From the NCBI GenBank assembly GCA_004963905.1, contig SUGL01000001.1, positions 124,001 to 188,000 on the forward strand: DNA of 64,000 nt, written 5' to 3'. Under the pieces are notes generated by a model. That model made no database searches. It worked only from the letters and a program-made list of their open reading frames with translations, and was not told the origin of the DNA. The position numbers were made by a program, and so were the translations under genes. This DNA is from Mesorhizobium sp. GTDB taxonomy: Bacteria > Pseudomonadota > Alphaproteobacteria > Rhizobiales > Rhizobiaceae. This document shows positions 53,069 to 61,245 of this stretch, piece by piece (the stretch's first letter is position 1; every line of letters begins with the position of its first letter).

Positions 53069-53186
53069 TTTGTTTTTACGCAATTCCGAACGGAAAACCG
53101 CTTTACACTTTTCCTGGAATTGCTTGTTTTGTTTTACGCAATTCCGAACGGAAAACCGCTTCGCACTTTTCCTGGAATTGCTTTTA
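53069..53186. repeat. Family A right-half repeat, tandem pair (copy 4)
   Basis: Two successive units of the second dyad of family A, each reading GTTTTACGCAATTCCGAACG ... ACTTTTCCTGGAATTGCTT, about 57 bases each. Only the first differs by CTTTACA against CTTCGCA in the middle. It separates ridA from the amidohydrolase and may form alternative hairpins in the ridA-amidohydrolase transcript. Confidence 0.85.
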
Positions 53187-53190
53187 GCGA

Positions 53191-53556
53191 TCAGACCGGC
53201 CGGTAGGCGACCGCTTCGATCTCGATCTTGATGTCGATCATCAGGCGCGACTCCACCGTGGTTCGCGCCGGCGGGTCATTGGGGAAGTGCCTGGCATAGA
53301 CGGTGTTGAAGCTGCCGAAATCGCGGGCGTCCTCGAGCCAGACGGTGGTTTTCACCACATCGTCCATGGTGCAGCCGGCAAGCGCCAGCGCGGCCTTGAC
53401 GTTCTGCAGCACCTGCTCGGCCTGCTCGGCGATGCCGCCCTTGACCACGAGACCGTCACTGCCCACCGGCACCTGACCGGAAACATAGACGAAATCGCCG
53501 GCGCGCACCGCCGGCGAGAGCGGGACATGCGATTTTCCAAAACACTGCTTGGGCAA
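53191..53556 (-). CDS. RidA family protein (enamine/imine deaminase)
   Basis: A 121-residue trimeric RidA/YjgF-type protein: V-P-L-S-P-A-V-R-A-G-D-F-V-Y-V-S-G-Q-V-P near residue 12, Q-A-E-Q-V-L-Q-N-V-K-A-A-L and the conserved arginine in P-A-R-T-T-V-E. It hydrolyses reactive imines and is often found with catabolic amine enzymes. The start is TTG 53556 with AGGAGG six bases upstream. Co-transcription with the amidohydrolase is likely. Confidence 0.9.
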   Translation of the reverse strand: MPKQCFGKSHVPLSPAVRAGDFVYVSGQVPVGSDGLVVKGGIAEQAEQVLQNVKAALALAGCTMDDVVKTTVWLEDARDFGSFNTVYARHFPNDPPARTTVESRLMIDIKIEIEAVAYRPV

Positions 53557-53640
53557 GTGAGCCTCCTGTTGTCGACTGAACGGACCGTTTCTTCCAGCCG
53601 TCTACACGCGTCGGCGTGATCCTCATAGAGCTCCTGTTGG

Positions 53641-53673
53641 AAAGCAACATTTTTCGAGAATCCATGTTGCTTT
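53641..53673. promoter_or_regulatory. Perfect inverted repeat, candidate operator
   Basis: AAAGCAACAT (53641-53650) and ATGTTGCTTT (53664-53673) form a perfect ten-base inverted repeat with a 13-base spacer. It is centred between the divergent ridA and NTF2-like genes, so a dimeric repressor could control both. Confidence 0.5.
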
Positions 53674-53751
53674 ATTACAGAAGCCTGAGCATCCTGCGCC
53701 TCAACGCAGGTCGGCAATTCGTGCCGCCGGTACGCATGAGAGGGGGACCCG

Positions 53752-54237
53752 ATGACCTTCGACAAGAATCCGTTTCCGGAAGGCGACGCCGATCGTCACG
53801 CGCTGTGGGAAATGCTGGTGCGGCGCGACATCGATGCCTTCCTCGGCCAGGACTGGGCGATGGTCGAGGACGATTTCATCGCCGAGAGCTTCTTCGGCAT
53901 GCATGCGCATTTCCTCAGCAATGCGGATGCCTGGCGCCTGCAATTCCCCAGGCTCGAAGTCTATCGTGACGAATGGCTGCGCCAGGCCAAGGAAACCGCG
54001 GCGACGAAATTCGCCGAGCCGCTGCGCGAGGCGCTGTTCCGCGTCACCAACATGCGCGACATCGACGTCGACGGCGACCGCGCGGTGCTGCACAAGAAGT
54101 TCGATGGCTCCGTCGCCAAGGCGGATGGCGGCGTCGACAGGCTCAAATGGCAGACGCTCTATTTCTGCCGCAAGGTCGGCGGCCGCTGGAAGATCGCCGG
54201 CTTTGTCGGCTATATGCCGCATCCCCTGGGAAGCTAG
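53752..54237 (+). CDS. NTF2-like domain protein of unknown function
   Basis: A 161-residue acidic protein with V-R-R-D-I-D-A-F-L-G-Q-D-W and V-E-D-D-F-I-A-E-S-F-F-G near the start, a V-D-G-D-R-A-V-L-H-K-K-F strand and a final G-G-R-W-K-I-A-G-F-V-G-Y, typical of SnoaL/NTF2 folds. Reaction unknown. GGGGGA lies before the ATG. It is divergent from ridA and may share its control. Confidence 0.72.
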   Translation: MTFDKNPFPEGDADRHALWEMLVRRDIDAFLGQDWAMVEDDFIAESFFGMHAHFLSNADAWRLQFPRLEVYRDEWLRQAKETAATKFAEPLREALFRVTNMRDIDVDGDRAVLHKKFDGSVAKADGGVDRLKWQTLYFCRKVGGRWKIAGFVGYMPHPLGS

Positions 54238-54339
54238 GCGGTCTGTTGATGTTTCAGGTGAGGCCTGCCTGCGAATGGCGGCTTCCTCCGCGGAGCGCGG
54301 CAACCCAAAACCTGCAGGCGCATGCCTCCGGAAGGTAGC

Positions 54340-54594
54340 TTAGGAAAGCCGCGGCAGCCGCTCGTCGGGCGAGCGGTGGTCGAACACGACGCCCATGGTC
54401 TTACCAACGGCGGCCATGACGATCAGTTCGACCAGATGGTCGTCACTATCCTCGCAGGAGGGATCCGACTGGCGGATGGCGTCGAGCATCGCGCGGGTCG
54501 AGATCGTGTCGCCGGCACGAAATTTCGAAAGAGCAGACGAAACAAGATCTTGCACCGTCGGATCCATAACGGGCACTTCCGCAGCGACGTTCAT
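54340..54594 (-). CDS. Small hypothetical protein
   Basis: An 84-residue acidic protein, helical in character (V-Q-D-L-V-S-S-A-L-S-K-F-R-A-G-D and H-L-V-E-L-I-V-M-A-A-V-G-K). No known family recognised. The ATG at 54594 is backed by GGAGGAGG. It stands alone and converges with the NTF2-like gene. Confidence 0.65.
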   Translation of the reverse strand: MNVAAEVPVMDPTVQDLVSSALSKFRAGDTISTRAMLDAIRQSDPSCEDSDDHLVELIVMAAVGKTMGVVFDHRSPDERLPRLS

Positions 54595-54763
54595 TGGCCT
54601 CCTCCTGCCATGAACCCTCCCTAAAAGGATGATACGCCAATGGTGGGATTGCGCCAGCGAAATGGTGGTCCGACCAGTGCGATTGGCGACACCCTGCCGC
54701 CATTGCCCTGAAAGCGTGTCGCGCTGAAACGGATACAGGCGACGCGCTCCATATCTTTCTATT

Positions 54764-54810
54764 GCTCATGTCGTTTTCCCAAAACCGCTGCGCATTTTTT
54801 GGGCGACATG
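54764..54810. repeat. Family B repeat (copy 3) in the 54595-54914 spacer
   Basis: GCTCATGTCGTTTTCCCAAA faces TTTTGGGCGACATG around ACCGCTGCGCA. It is the only recognisable feature in the 320-base spacer before the HerA-like gene; the rest shows no gene or clear promoter hexamers. Confidence 0.7.
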
Positions 54811-54914
54811 CCGTTAGGTGTGGAACACCGCGCCGGCGGCAAAGGCCCAAGCTCGACGCATCGCGCTCCGGTTGCTAAGCCCCTCCCGCGCAGGGAGACC
54901 ATTCGAGTCGAGAT

Positions 54915-56408
54915 ATGACGGTTGCAATCGAGATGGGGCAGACGACGGCAGGCGCGCCGGCGGCCCTCGACCTTGAGGAACTGCTGGCGACCCGCCTGCT
55001 GGTGCAGGGTAATTCGGGCTCCGGCAAGTCGCATCTGTTGCGTCGGCTGCTGGAGCAGAGCGCGCCCTGGGTGCAGCAGACCATCATCGACCCCGAAGGC
55101 GACTTCGTGTCGCTCGGCGAGCGCTACGGCCATCTGGTGATCGATGCCGAGGAACATACCGAGCGGGGCCTGCAGGCGGCCGGCGAGCGGGCGCGCATCC
55201 ACCGCGTCTCGACGGTGCTCAATCTCGAAGGGCTCGATGCCGAAAACCAGATGCGGCGCGCCGCCGCTTTCCTCGGCGGGCTGTTCGAAGTGGCGCGCGA
55301 CCATTGGTACCCGATGCTGGTGGTGGTGGACGAGGCGCAGCTCTTCGCGCCGGCCGCTGCCGGCGAGGTTTCCGACGAGGCGCGCAAGCTTTCGCTCGGC
55401 GCCATGACCAACCTGATGTGCCGCGGCCGCAAGCGCGGGCTTGCCGGCATCATCGCCACGCAGCGGCTGGCGAAGCTCGCCAAGAACGTCGCGGCCGAGG
55501 CCTCCAACTTCCTGATGGGCCGCACCTTCCTCGACATCGACATGGCGCGCGCTGCCGACCTGCTCGGCATGGAGCGGCGACAGGCGGAAGCGTTCCGTGA
55601 CCTGGAGCGCGGGCATTTCATGGCGCTTGGCCCCGCGCTGTCGCGCCGTCCGCTGAGCGTGCGGATCGGATCGACCGAAACGAGCCCGCGCAACGGCACG
55701 CCGCGGCTGATGCCGCTGCCGGAGGCGGCGCTGGAGAACGCGCGTTCGATCATCCTGGCGGCGCCGCCGCCGGAGACGGTGCGGCCGCAGCGGCGGCCCT
55801 CGCCGGACCTGCTCGATCAGCTGATGGCGGCCAAGGCAGCGCCGTTGGATATCCGCCCCGAGCCGGCCGAGCCGCAGCCGAGCGCCGAGGATCTCGCCGA
55901 GCGGCGCGAGCGGATGGACCGCATCCTGCGCGCCATCCTGGCCGAACCCGACGCCGGGTTCCGCGTCATCGGCGTGCTCTACCAGGAGTTCGTGGTCCGC
56001 TGCCGGATCGAGGGGCTGGCTTCGGTCGTGCCGGACCTATCGGAGTTTCGCCGCATGCTGACACGCGCCCGCGCCGGCGTCGGCTCCGACATGGCCGAGG
56101 ACGATGCGTGGCGCGACGTTGCCGTGCGCGCCTCGCTTCTGCCCGAGGACATGCAGGGCGTGTTCATGATGATCGCCCGCGCGGCAAAGGAAGGCTGGCC
56201 TTGTCCGAGCGACGCGGCGATTGCCCGCGCCTACGGCTCGCATTCGCTGCGCCGCGCGCGGCGGCTGCTCGACTATATCGAGGAGCAGGGCCTCATCGTC
56301 TGCCAGATCGACGGAACCGGCCGGCGAACGGTGACGCTGGTGGAGCTCGCCTGGGCGACCGCGCCGGGCGATCCGAATGCGGGGGAGGAGGACAGCTCGG
56401 CGGCCTGA
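54915..56408 (+). CDS. HerA-like (DUF87) ATP-binding protein
   Basis: A 497-residue ATPase of the HerA/FtsK-like superfamily: Walker A V-Q-G-N-S-G-S-G-K-S-H-L near residue 30, I-I-D-P-E-G-D-F near residue 60, Walker B M-L-V-V-V-D-E-A-Q-L-F-A-P and the sensor R-G-R-K-R-G-L-A-G-I-I-A-T-Q-R-L. A Pro-rich linker (about 280-330) leads to a C-terminal helical domain. Known relatives couple ATP hydrolysis to DNA translocation. No NurA nuclease partner is adjacent, so its role is open. Confidence 0.85.
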   Translation: MTVAIEMGQTTAGAPAALDLEELLATRLLVQGNSGSGKSHLLRRLLEQSAPWVQQTIIDPEGDFVSLGERYGHLVIDAEEHTERGLQAAGERARIHRVSTVLNLEGLDAENQMRRAAAFLGGLFEVARDHWYPMLVVVDEAQLFAPAAAGEVSDEARKLSLGAMTNLMCRGRKRGLAGIIATQRLAKLAKNVAAEASNFLMGRTFLDIDMARAADLLGMERRQAEAFRDLERGHFMALGPALSRRPLSVRIGSTETSPRNGTPRLMPLPEAALENARSIILAAPPPETVRPQRRPSPDLLDQLMAAKAAPLDIRPEPAEPQPSAEDLAERRERMDRILRAILAEPDAGFRVIGVLYQEFVVRCRIEGLASVVPDLSEFRRMLTRARAGVGSDMAEDDAWRDVAVRASLLPEDMQGVFMMIARAAKEGWPCPSDAAIARAYGSHSLRRARRLLDYIEEQGLIVCQIDGTGRRTVTLVELAWATAPGDPNAGEEDSSAA

Positions 56409-58010
56409 TTACGGCCCCAACTCGATGGTGCGGGCGTCGCGAAGCGGCGGCGCGCGATGGGAGGAGATGACGACGATCCTGTCGCCCAAGCGAGCGAGCA
56501 ATCGTTCGAGAATGCGCTCGCCCTGAGCGTCGTCGAGATGCTCGGTGGGCTCGTCGAGCAGCACGAGCGGCCTCGCCGACAGCCAGGCCCGCGCGAGATT
56601 GATGCGCTGCACCTCGCCCAGCGAGAACCTGTCCTGTCTGATCCAGGCATCAAGGCCGCCGGCATCGCGGATGCGGCCGTCCATCTCGACGGCTTCCAGC
56701 GCGCGCCAGAGTTCCGCGTCCGAAACATCGCCGGCGAAGAGATTGGCGCGGACGGTGTCTTCAAGGATGACCGCGTCATGCAGGACGAGTGCGGAAAGCG
56801 CCCGCCGCTCGCTTGCCGACAGGATGCGGTCGCCCGCGGCAAGGGCATCGTCGCCGATCCAGCCGGCGACCTGCTTGAGCAGGCTGGTCTTGCCCGAGCC
56901 GCTTGCCCCGACGAGCACCGTCGGCTGGTCTTGAGCGAGGAGCAGGGAGATGGGCATTCCGATCGCCCGGCCGTCAGGCGCGCGGCGTTGCAGGGCGCCA
57001 TGGCGCAGCAGGCGCAGCTGGACCTCGCTTGGCACAGAACCGCGCCTGCCGGATGCCGCGGCCTGCGTCCATTGTCCGATCTCGGTCCGCGCGGCGTTGC
57101 GGCGAAGCACGGCCACAAGCATGCGCGAGACGCCATTCATTGCTTCGCCCAATGCCAGCCAGGAGAAGGCGAGCAGCATGGGCAAGAGAAGCTCCGATCC
57201 TTGCCGCCCGGCATGCCAGGCGGCGGCCATCACGCTGATGCCGGCAACCGGACCGAATGCCGCGCCAATCAGGTCCAGCCGGGCCTGGAGCCGGCGGAGC
57301 GCGAACAGCTCGCCGTCGGCGCGGGAGAGCGCGGTAAGCGCCTCGGCGAACTCGCGGCTCCACGCACCCTCGGCCTTCAGCGGAACGGCCGACGCCATGG
57401 CCGCGCCAAGCCGACCTGCGCCCCCCCGACGCAGCGACCTGGCGCGCTCCCATGCCATGGCGCCGGCCTTGGCCACCCGGTTCCCCGCGAACAGGATGGC
57501 GAGCAGCAGAAGGGTGATCGGCAGGAGGGACAAAGGCGCGAGGACCGCCGAGCCCGCAATCAGGATCGCGAGGCCGCTGGCGAGCGTCAGCGCCGGCAGT
57601 CCAGCGCGCAGCCGGGCGTAGTCGAGGTCCTCGACATCGTCGAGATAGTCTGCGAGACGCGCATCGTCGCCGAGCTGCCACCCGGCCCGGCGCACGGCGG
57701 GCGCCGCCGCCATGGCCGCGAAGATCTCGACACGATGCGCGACCTGGTCCGCGAGCGCCGCCTTGTGGCCGGTCAGGCGCTCGCCATAGCGGGCAGCGGT
57801 GCGGCCGATCGCGAAGAGCCTGATCAGCGCCGCCGGGACGTGGAAATTGAAGGCGAAGGCGGCGGCGGAAAGCCCGGCGATCGCCACCGATCCGAGCAGC
57901 CAGGCGGAAACGCCGCCGAGCAAGATGGCGCAGGACAGCGCCGCGAAGGCGAAGCCCGTCGCCAGGCGCCACCACGACCTGCTGCTGGAAGATTGGACTG
58001 CCGTACTCAT
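56409..58010 (-). CDS. cydC: Thiol reductant ABC exporter subunit CydC
   Basis: A 533-residue half-transporter with six membrane helices in the first 310 residues and an ATPase domain: Walker A V-G-A-S-G-S-G-K-T-S, Walker B L-V-L-L-D-E-P-T-E-H-L-D and switch histidine I-S-S-H-R. The signature reads F-S-L-G-E-V-Q-R-I-N rather than L-S-G-G, so this side may be a weak ATP site. With CydD it exports glutathione/cysteine, needed for cytochrome bd assembly. It overlaps cydD by four bases. Confidence 0.9.
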   Translation of the reverse strand: MSTAVQSSSSRSWWRLATGFAFAALSCAILLGGVSAWLLGSVAIAGLSAAAFAFNFHVPAALIRLFAIGRTAARYGERLTGHKAALADQVAHRVEIFAAMAAAPAVRRAGWQLGDDARLADYLDDVEDLDYARLRAGLPALTLASGLAILIAGSAVLAPLSLLPITLLLLAILFAGNRVAKAGAMAWERARSLRRGGAGRLGAAMASAVPLKAEGAWSREFAEALTALSRADGELFALRRLQARLDLIGAAFGPVAGISVMAAAWHAGRQGSELLLPMLLAFSWLALGEAMNGVSRMLVAVLRRNAARTEIGQWTQAAASGRRGSVPSEVQLRLLRHGALQRRAPDGRAIGMPISLLLAQDQPTVLVGASGSGKTSLLKQVAGWIGDDALAAGDRILSASERRALSALVLHDAVILEDTVRANLFAGDVSDAELWRALEAVEMDGRIRDAGGLDAWIRQDRFSLGEVQRINLARAWLSARPLVLLDEPTEHLDDAQGERILERLLARLGDRIVVISSHRAPPLRDARTIELGP

Positions 58011-59605
58011 GCGGCCACCTCGATGGCATCGCTGTCGGTGAGATCGACGGTGAGCTCGGCAGCGGCAGCGAGATCCCTGTCATGCGTCGCCACGACGACC
58101 AGCCGCGACCGCGAGATCGCGATGAGCGTCCGCCGCACGGCTTCCGCGGTGTCCCGGTCGAGCTTCGCCGTCGGCTCGTCGGCGAGCACGGTGCGCCCGG
58201 CAAGCGCCGCGCGGGCGACGGCGATGCGCAGCCGCTGGCCGCCGGAGAGATTGGCGCCGCCCTTGTCGAGCCTGGCATCGAGGCCGCCCGGAAGCAGCGC
58301 ATCGTCGAGCAGGCCGATGGCGCGGGCGGCGTCCTCCAGCCGGTCCTCGTCCATCGTTGCGGTGCGCCAGGCAATGGCTTCCGCCAGCGTTCCTTCGGGC
58401 ACATGGCTGTCGGTCGAGATCCAGGCGATCCCGGTATCGGCGTGATTTTGGGCACTGGGCGTTCCGTCCGGCTCGATGCCGGCGAGGCGGCGAAGCAATG
58501 TCGATTTGCCCGACCCGCTCGGGCCAACGACGGCAACGAGGCCATGCGCCGGCAGCGTCAGGCTTAGCCCGTCAAGTACCGGCAAGGTCTTCGCCGCGGC
58601 CGGCTCGGCGTCGAGCAGACGGTCCAGCGCGCCGGCCGCAGCCAGCCCCTCCGCCTTGGCGTGGTACTGTTCGGAAAAGCGGCGGAAAGGCGCGAAATAT
58701 TCCGGCGCGATCATCAGGATGAACAGGCTCTGCCAGAGCTCGAGATTGGAGAAGCCGGGGACGGTTGCGAGCTTCAGGTGGCCGAGGCCCAGGAAGACGG
58801 CGAGGATCGCGATCGACAGCGAGGCGAAGAAGTCGATGATGCCGGCATTCACGAAGGCGATGCGCAGCAGGCTCATCGTCTTGCCGGCATAGGCGTCGAG
58901 ACGCCGAGCGAGCTTTGCCTCCTCATCCACCGTCGCGTGGTTCGCCAGGATCGTCGGCAACGTGCGGATGCGGTCGGCGAACTGGCCCGCCAGCCGGCCG
59001 AAAGCGCGCTCCTGCACGTCGGCGCGTCGGCGGATGGCATTGCCGACCAGCGCGAAGAACATGATCATGACGGGAGTCAGGCCGACGACCAGCAGCGCCG
59101 CCTGCCAGGAGACGAAGCAAAGCGTTGCCGCCGCGAGCAGCGGACCCGCCGCCATCATGACCGTGGCGGCACGATGGCCGACGACAAGCGCCGCGATCGC
59201 CTCCGGGTGGCGCTGCATCGACACGATCACGCTGCCGACGGACAGCGATTGCAGTTGCCTCGCCGGCATTTCGTTCAGCCGATCGCCCGCCAGGCCGCGC
59301 AGGCCGGTCGAGACGGCGGTTTCCGCGGAAGCCTGCACCTTGTCGGCAGAGAAGCCCGCCAGGCAAGCGGCGGCCAGAAGCACGATCACCGCCACGATGA
59401 GCCACGGATCGACCGCCTCGCCCATCACGAGCCGCCCAGCCGCCGTCGCCGACGTCGCGGCGAAGCCGAGGCGCAGCGCGGTGCGGACCGTCTGCAAGGT
59501 GAGCAGGCTGCGCAATCCGGGCTTTGCCAACCGCTCAGCGGCAGTCAGAGCCTGGAAGGCGAGCGATGCGGCGGGACGTTGGGCCGGGGCAGACAGCTTT
59601 TTCAT
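58007..59605 (-). CDS. cydD: Thiol reductant ABC exporter subunit CydD
   Basis: A 532-residue partner half-transporter: six membrane helices, Walker A V-G-P-S-G-S-G-K-S-T-L-L, normal signature L-S-G-G-Q-R-L-R-I-A-V-A-R and Walker B V-L-A-D-E-P-T-A-K-L-D. An FNR box lies 36 bases before its start. No cydAB genes follow; the terminal oxidase must be encoded elsewhere or the exporter serves another thiol need. Confidence 0.92.
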   Translation of the reverse strand: MKKLSAPAQRPAASLAFQALTAAERLAKPGLRSLLTLQTVRTALRLGFAATSATAAGRLVMGEAVDPWLIVAVIVLLAAACLAGFSADKVQASAETAVSTGLRGLAGDRLNEMPARQLQSLSVGSVIVSMQRHPEAIAALVVGHRAATVMMAAGPLLAAATLCFVSWQAALLVVGLTPVMIMFFALVGNAIRRRADVQERAFGRLAGQFADRIRTLPTILANHATVDEEAKLARRLDAYAGKTMSLLRIAFVNAGIIDFFASLSIAILAVFLGLGHLKLATVPGFSNLELWQSLFILMIAPEYFAPFRRFSEQYHAKAEGLAAAGALDRLLDAEPAAAKTLPVLDGLSLTLPAHGLVAVVGPSGSGKSTLLRRLAGIEPDGTPSAQNHADTGIAWISTDSHVPEGTLAEAIAWRTATMDEDRLEDAARAIGLLDDALLPGGLDARLDKGGANLSGGQRLRIAVARAALAGRTVLADEPTAKLDRDTAEAVRRTLIAISRSRLVVVATHDRDLAAAAELTVDLTDSDAIEVAA

Positions 59606-59640
59606 GCCGCATTTGTTGGCACGCGCAGCGGCAGAACGGG

Positions 59641-59654
59641 TTGATCCACGTCAA
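59641..59654. promoter_or_regulatory. FNR/FixK box upstream of cydDC
   Basis: TTGATCCACGTCAA matches TTGAT-N4-ATCAA at nine of ten fixed positions. It lies 36 bases before cydD and also upstream of a micro-frame (59706) and the hemerythrin gene (59844) on the other strand. The fnrN gene at 60429-61151 encodes a likely binder. Confidence 0.7.
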
Positions 59655-59705
59655 CTCACGTCGATCGTCACGGCGTTATGAAACATATCCAAAAGGACAC
59701 CTATC

Positions 59706-59819
59706 ATGCCCGACGTTCCGCTCGTTGACTTGTCCCGGCCGCAATTTTCGCTGTGGAGCAAGCCGCGCACCGTTCGCGGAGAGCCCGCCGAAGGCACCGT
59801 TGCCTTGCCCACCCCGTGA
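59706..59819 (+). CDS. Possible 37-residue protein beside the FNR box
   Basis: A short frame (starts M-P-D-V-P-L-V-D-L-S-R-P-Q-F-S-L-W, ends A-L-P-T-P) with AGGA about nine bases upstream. It lies between the FNR box and the hemerythrin gene. No family known; it may be non-coding leader. Confidence 0.3.
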   Translation: MPDVPLVDLSRPQFSLWSKPRTVRGEPAEGTVALPTP

Positions 59820-59843
59820 GCCCGGCCTGGCGGAGGAGCCATC

Positions 59844-60287
59844 ATGACGGGTGCAAACCACGAGCCGTTGCGCACCCCGGCCGATATGAAGCGGGCGCAT
59901 GTGCAGATGCTTGCGCTTTGCCATATGCTGGAAGGTATTGCCGACGACCTGCCGTCGCGCGTCGACCGTCTGCAGTGCCTGGCCGTGGCGGCGGACCTCT
60001 TGCCGCTCGTTCGCGAGTGCCACCGCTTCGAGGAAGACGTCGTCTTTCCCGCCTTCGCGCAGCGAACTGGCCGGGAAGACATCATCGAGCGGCTCAAGGT
60101 CGAGCATCTGGAGGACGAAAGCGCGGCGGCGGATCTCAGCGAGGCGCTGCTCACCCACGGCCACGGGCGGCCGATCGAGAACCCCGAGGCATTCGGCTAC
60201 ATGCTGCGCGCCTTTTTCGAATCGACACGCCGCCATATCGCCTTCGAGCGCGACCACGTGCTGCCCGAGGTTCTTGGCCGCCAATAA
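59844..60287 (+). CDS. Hemerythrin-domain (HHE) protein
   Basis: A 147-residue four-helix protein. Candidate di-iron ligands are His in L-C-H-M-L-E, H-R-F-E-E-D, V-E-H-L-E-D-E and R-R-H-I-A-F-E-R-D-H. Such proteins bind oxygen or nitric oxide or repair iron-sulfur clusters. GGAGGAG lies before ATG 59844. Its place next to cydDC and an FNR box suggests expression in low oxygen. Confidence 0.82.
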   Translation: MTGANHEPLRTPADMKRAHVQMLALCHMLEGIADDLPSRVDRLQCLAVAADLLPLVRECHRFEEDVVFPAFAQRTGREDIIERLKVEHLEDESAAADLSEALLTHGHGRPIENPEAFGYMLRAFFESTRRHIAFERDHVLPEVLGRQ

Positions 60288-60305
60288 AGGACAATGACCG
60301 GGATC

Positions 60306-60431
60306 AGAGCAATTCCAGGAAAAGTGGAAACGGTCGGGCTCGGCGACTTCGCCGTAGCCTTCCGTCCGGAATTGCGTCAAAACAAAGAGATAGAGCGGGT
60401 TGCCGTCTGCGTGAAATGGTGAACCGCTCTA
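60306..60431. repeat. Family A repeat (copy 5) carrying the fnrN stop codon
   Basis: AGAGCAATTCCAGGAAAAGT faces CCGTCCGGAATTGCGTCAAA, with an extra GGCTCGGCGACTTCGCCGTAGCC hairpin in the middle, then a second dyad ending GGTGAACCGCTCTA. The reverse complement of the last CTA is the fnrN stop codon. Confidence 0.75.
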
Positions 60432-61151
60432 ATCGCCGGCGCGTGCCGCCAGACGTCCGATGTCGTCGACGATGACGTGACGGTTGTTCTCGACGTGGAT
60501 CACGTTCTCTCCGCGCAGGCGGGTGATCTGCCGGCTCACCGTCTCCACGGTCAGCCCGAGGAAGTCGGCGATCTCCGCGCGCGACAGCGGCAGTTCGAAA
60601 GCAGCGCTGCGGCGCTCTGGACCGGCGCCCGGATCGATGTTGCGCGCGATCATCAGAAGGAAGCTCGCGATCTTCTCGGCGGCCGTCTTGCGGCCGAGCG
60701 CCACCATCCAGTCATGCGCCTGGTCGAGCTCGCGCAGCTTCTGCTCGAGCAGGCGATGCTCGAGGTCCGGCTGCTCCTTCATCAAGCGCTCGAGCGCCTG
60801 ACGCGGGAACGAGCACAGCTCGACCCCGGTCGCGGCCTCGGCGGTCAGCGAGCTCTCCGACTGGAACGGCCTGCCGAGGAAATCGGGAGCAAACTGCAGG
60901 CCGACGATCTGCTGGCGGCCGTCGGAAAGCGTCTTGGTGAGCTTCACGACGCCGGAAAGCACGTTTGCGAAGCGCTCGACGCTCCTGGAGTCGCTCACCA
61001 GCTCCTTGCCGGTCTCGGCCTTGTGCCGCTTCGTCGACTTGGAAAGGGCGACGAGCTGGTCGGGGTTGAGCGCGCCGCAAATGCCGCGATGCCGCGCCTC
61101 GCATGAAACGCAGAGAACCGGAATGCCCGTCGTGTGAATGTCTTCGCGCAC
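60429..61151 (-). CDS. fnrN: Crp/Fnr family oxygen-responsive regulator, FnrN type
   Basis: A 240-residue regulator. Cysteines 14, 17 and 25 (C-X2-C-X7-C) plus Cys113 match the [4Fe-4S] ligands of FNR/FnrN. A cyclic-nucleotide-like barrel follows, then the HTH L-S-R-A-E-I-A-D-F-L-G-L-T-V-E-T-V-S-R-Q. It activates genes in low oxygen through TTGAT-N4-ATCAA boxes; one lies near cydDC. The start is GTG 61151 with no clear ribosome site. Its stop is within a family A repeat. Confidence 0.92.
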   Translation of the reverse strand: MREDIHTTGIPVLCVSCEARHRGICGALNPDQLVALSKSTKRHKAETGKELVSDSRSVERFANVLSGVVKLTKTLSDGRQQIVGLQFAPDFLGRPFQSESSLTAEAATGVELCSFPRQALERLMKEQPDLEHRLLEQKLRELDQAHDWMVALGRKTAAEKIASFLLMIARNIDPGAGPERRSAAFELPLSRAEIADFLGLTVETVSRQITRLRGENVIHVENNRHVIVDDIGRLAARAGD

Positions 61152-61245
61152 GAGGAACAGCTATAGAGTTCCCGCCGCCCGGCGGCAACGCGCGGCGGGG
61201 GGCGATAGCGTCGCAGCCCCTGGAGCTTGCCTCCCGTCTCGGAAG

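Noticed and set aside
53069..53186. CRISPR-like tandem repeat
   Set aside because: Only two units of a known interspersed palindrome with no unique spacers and no cas genes.
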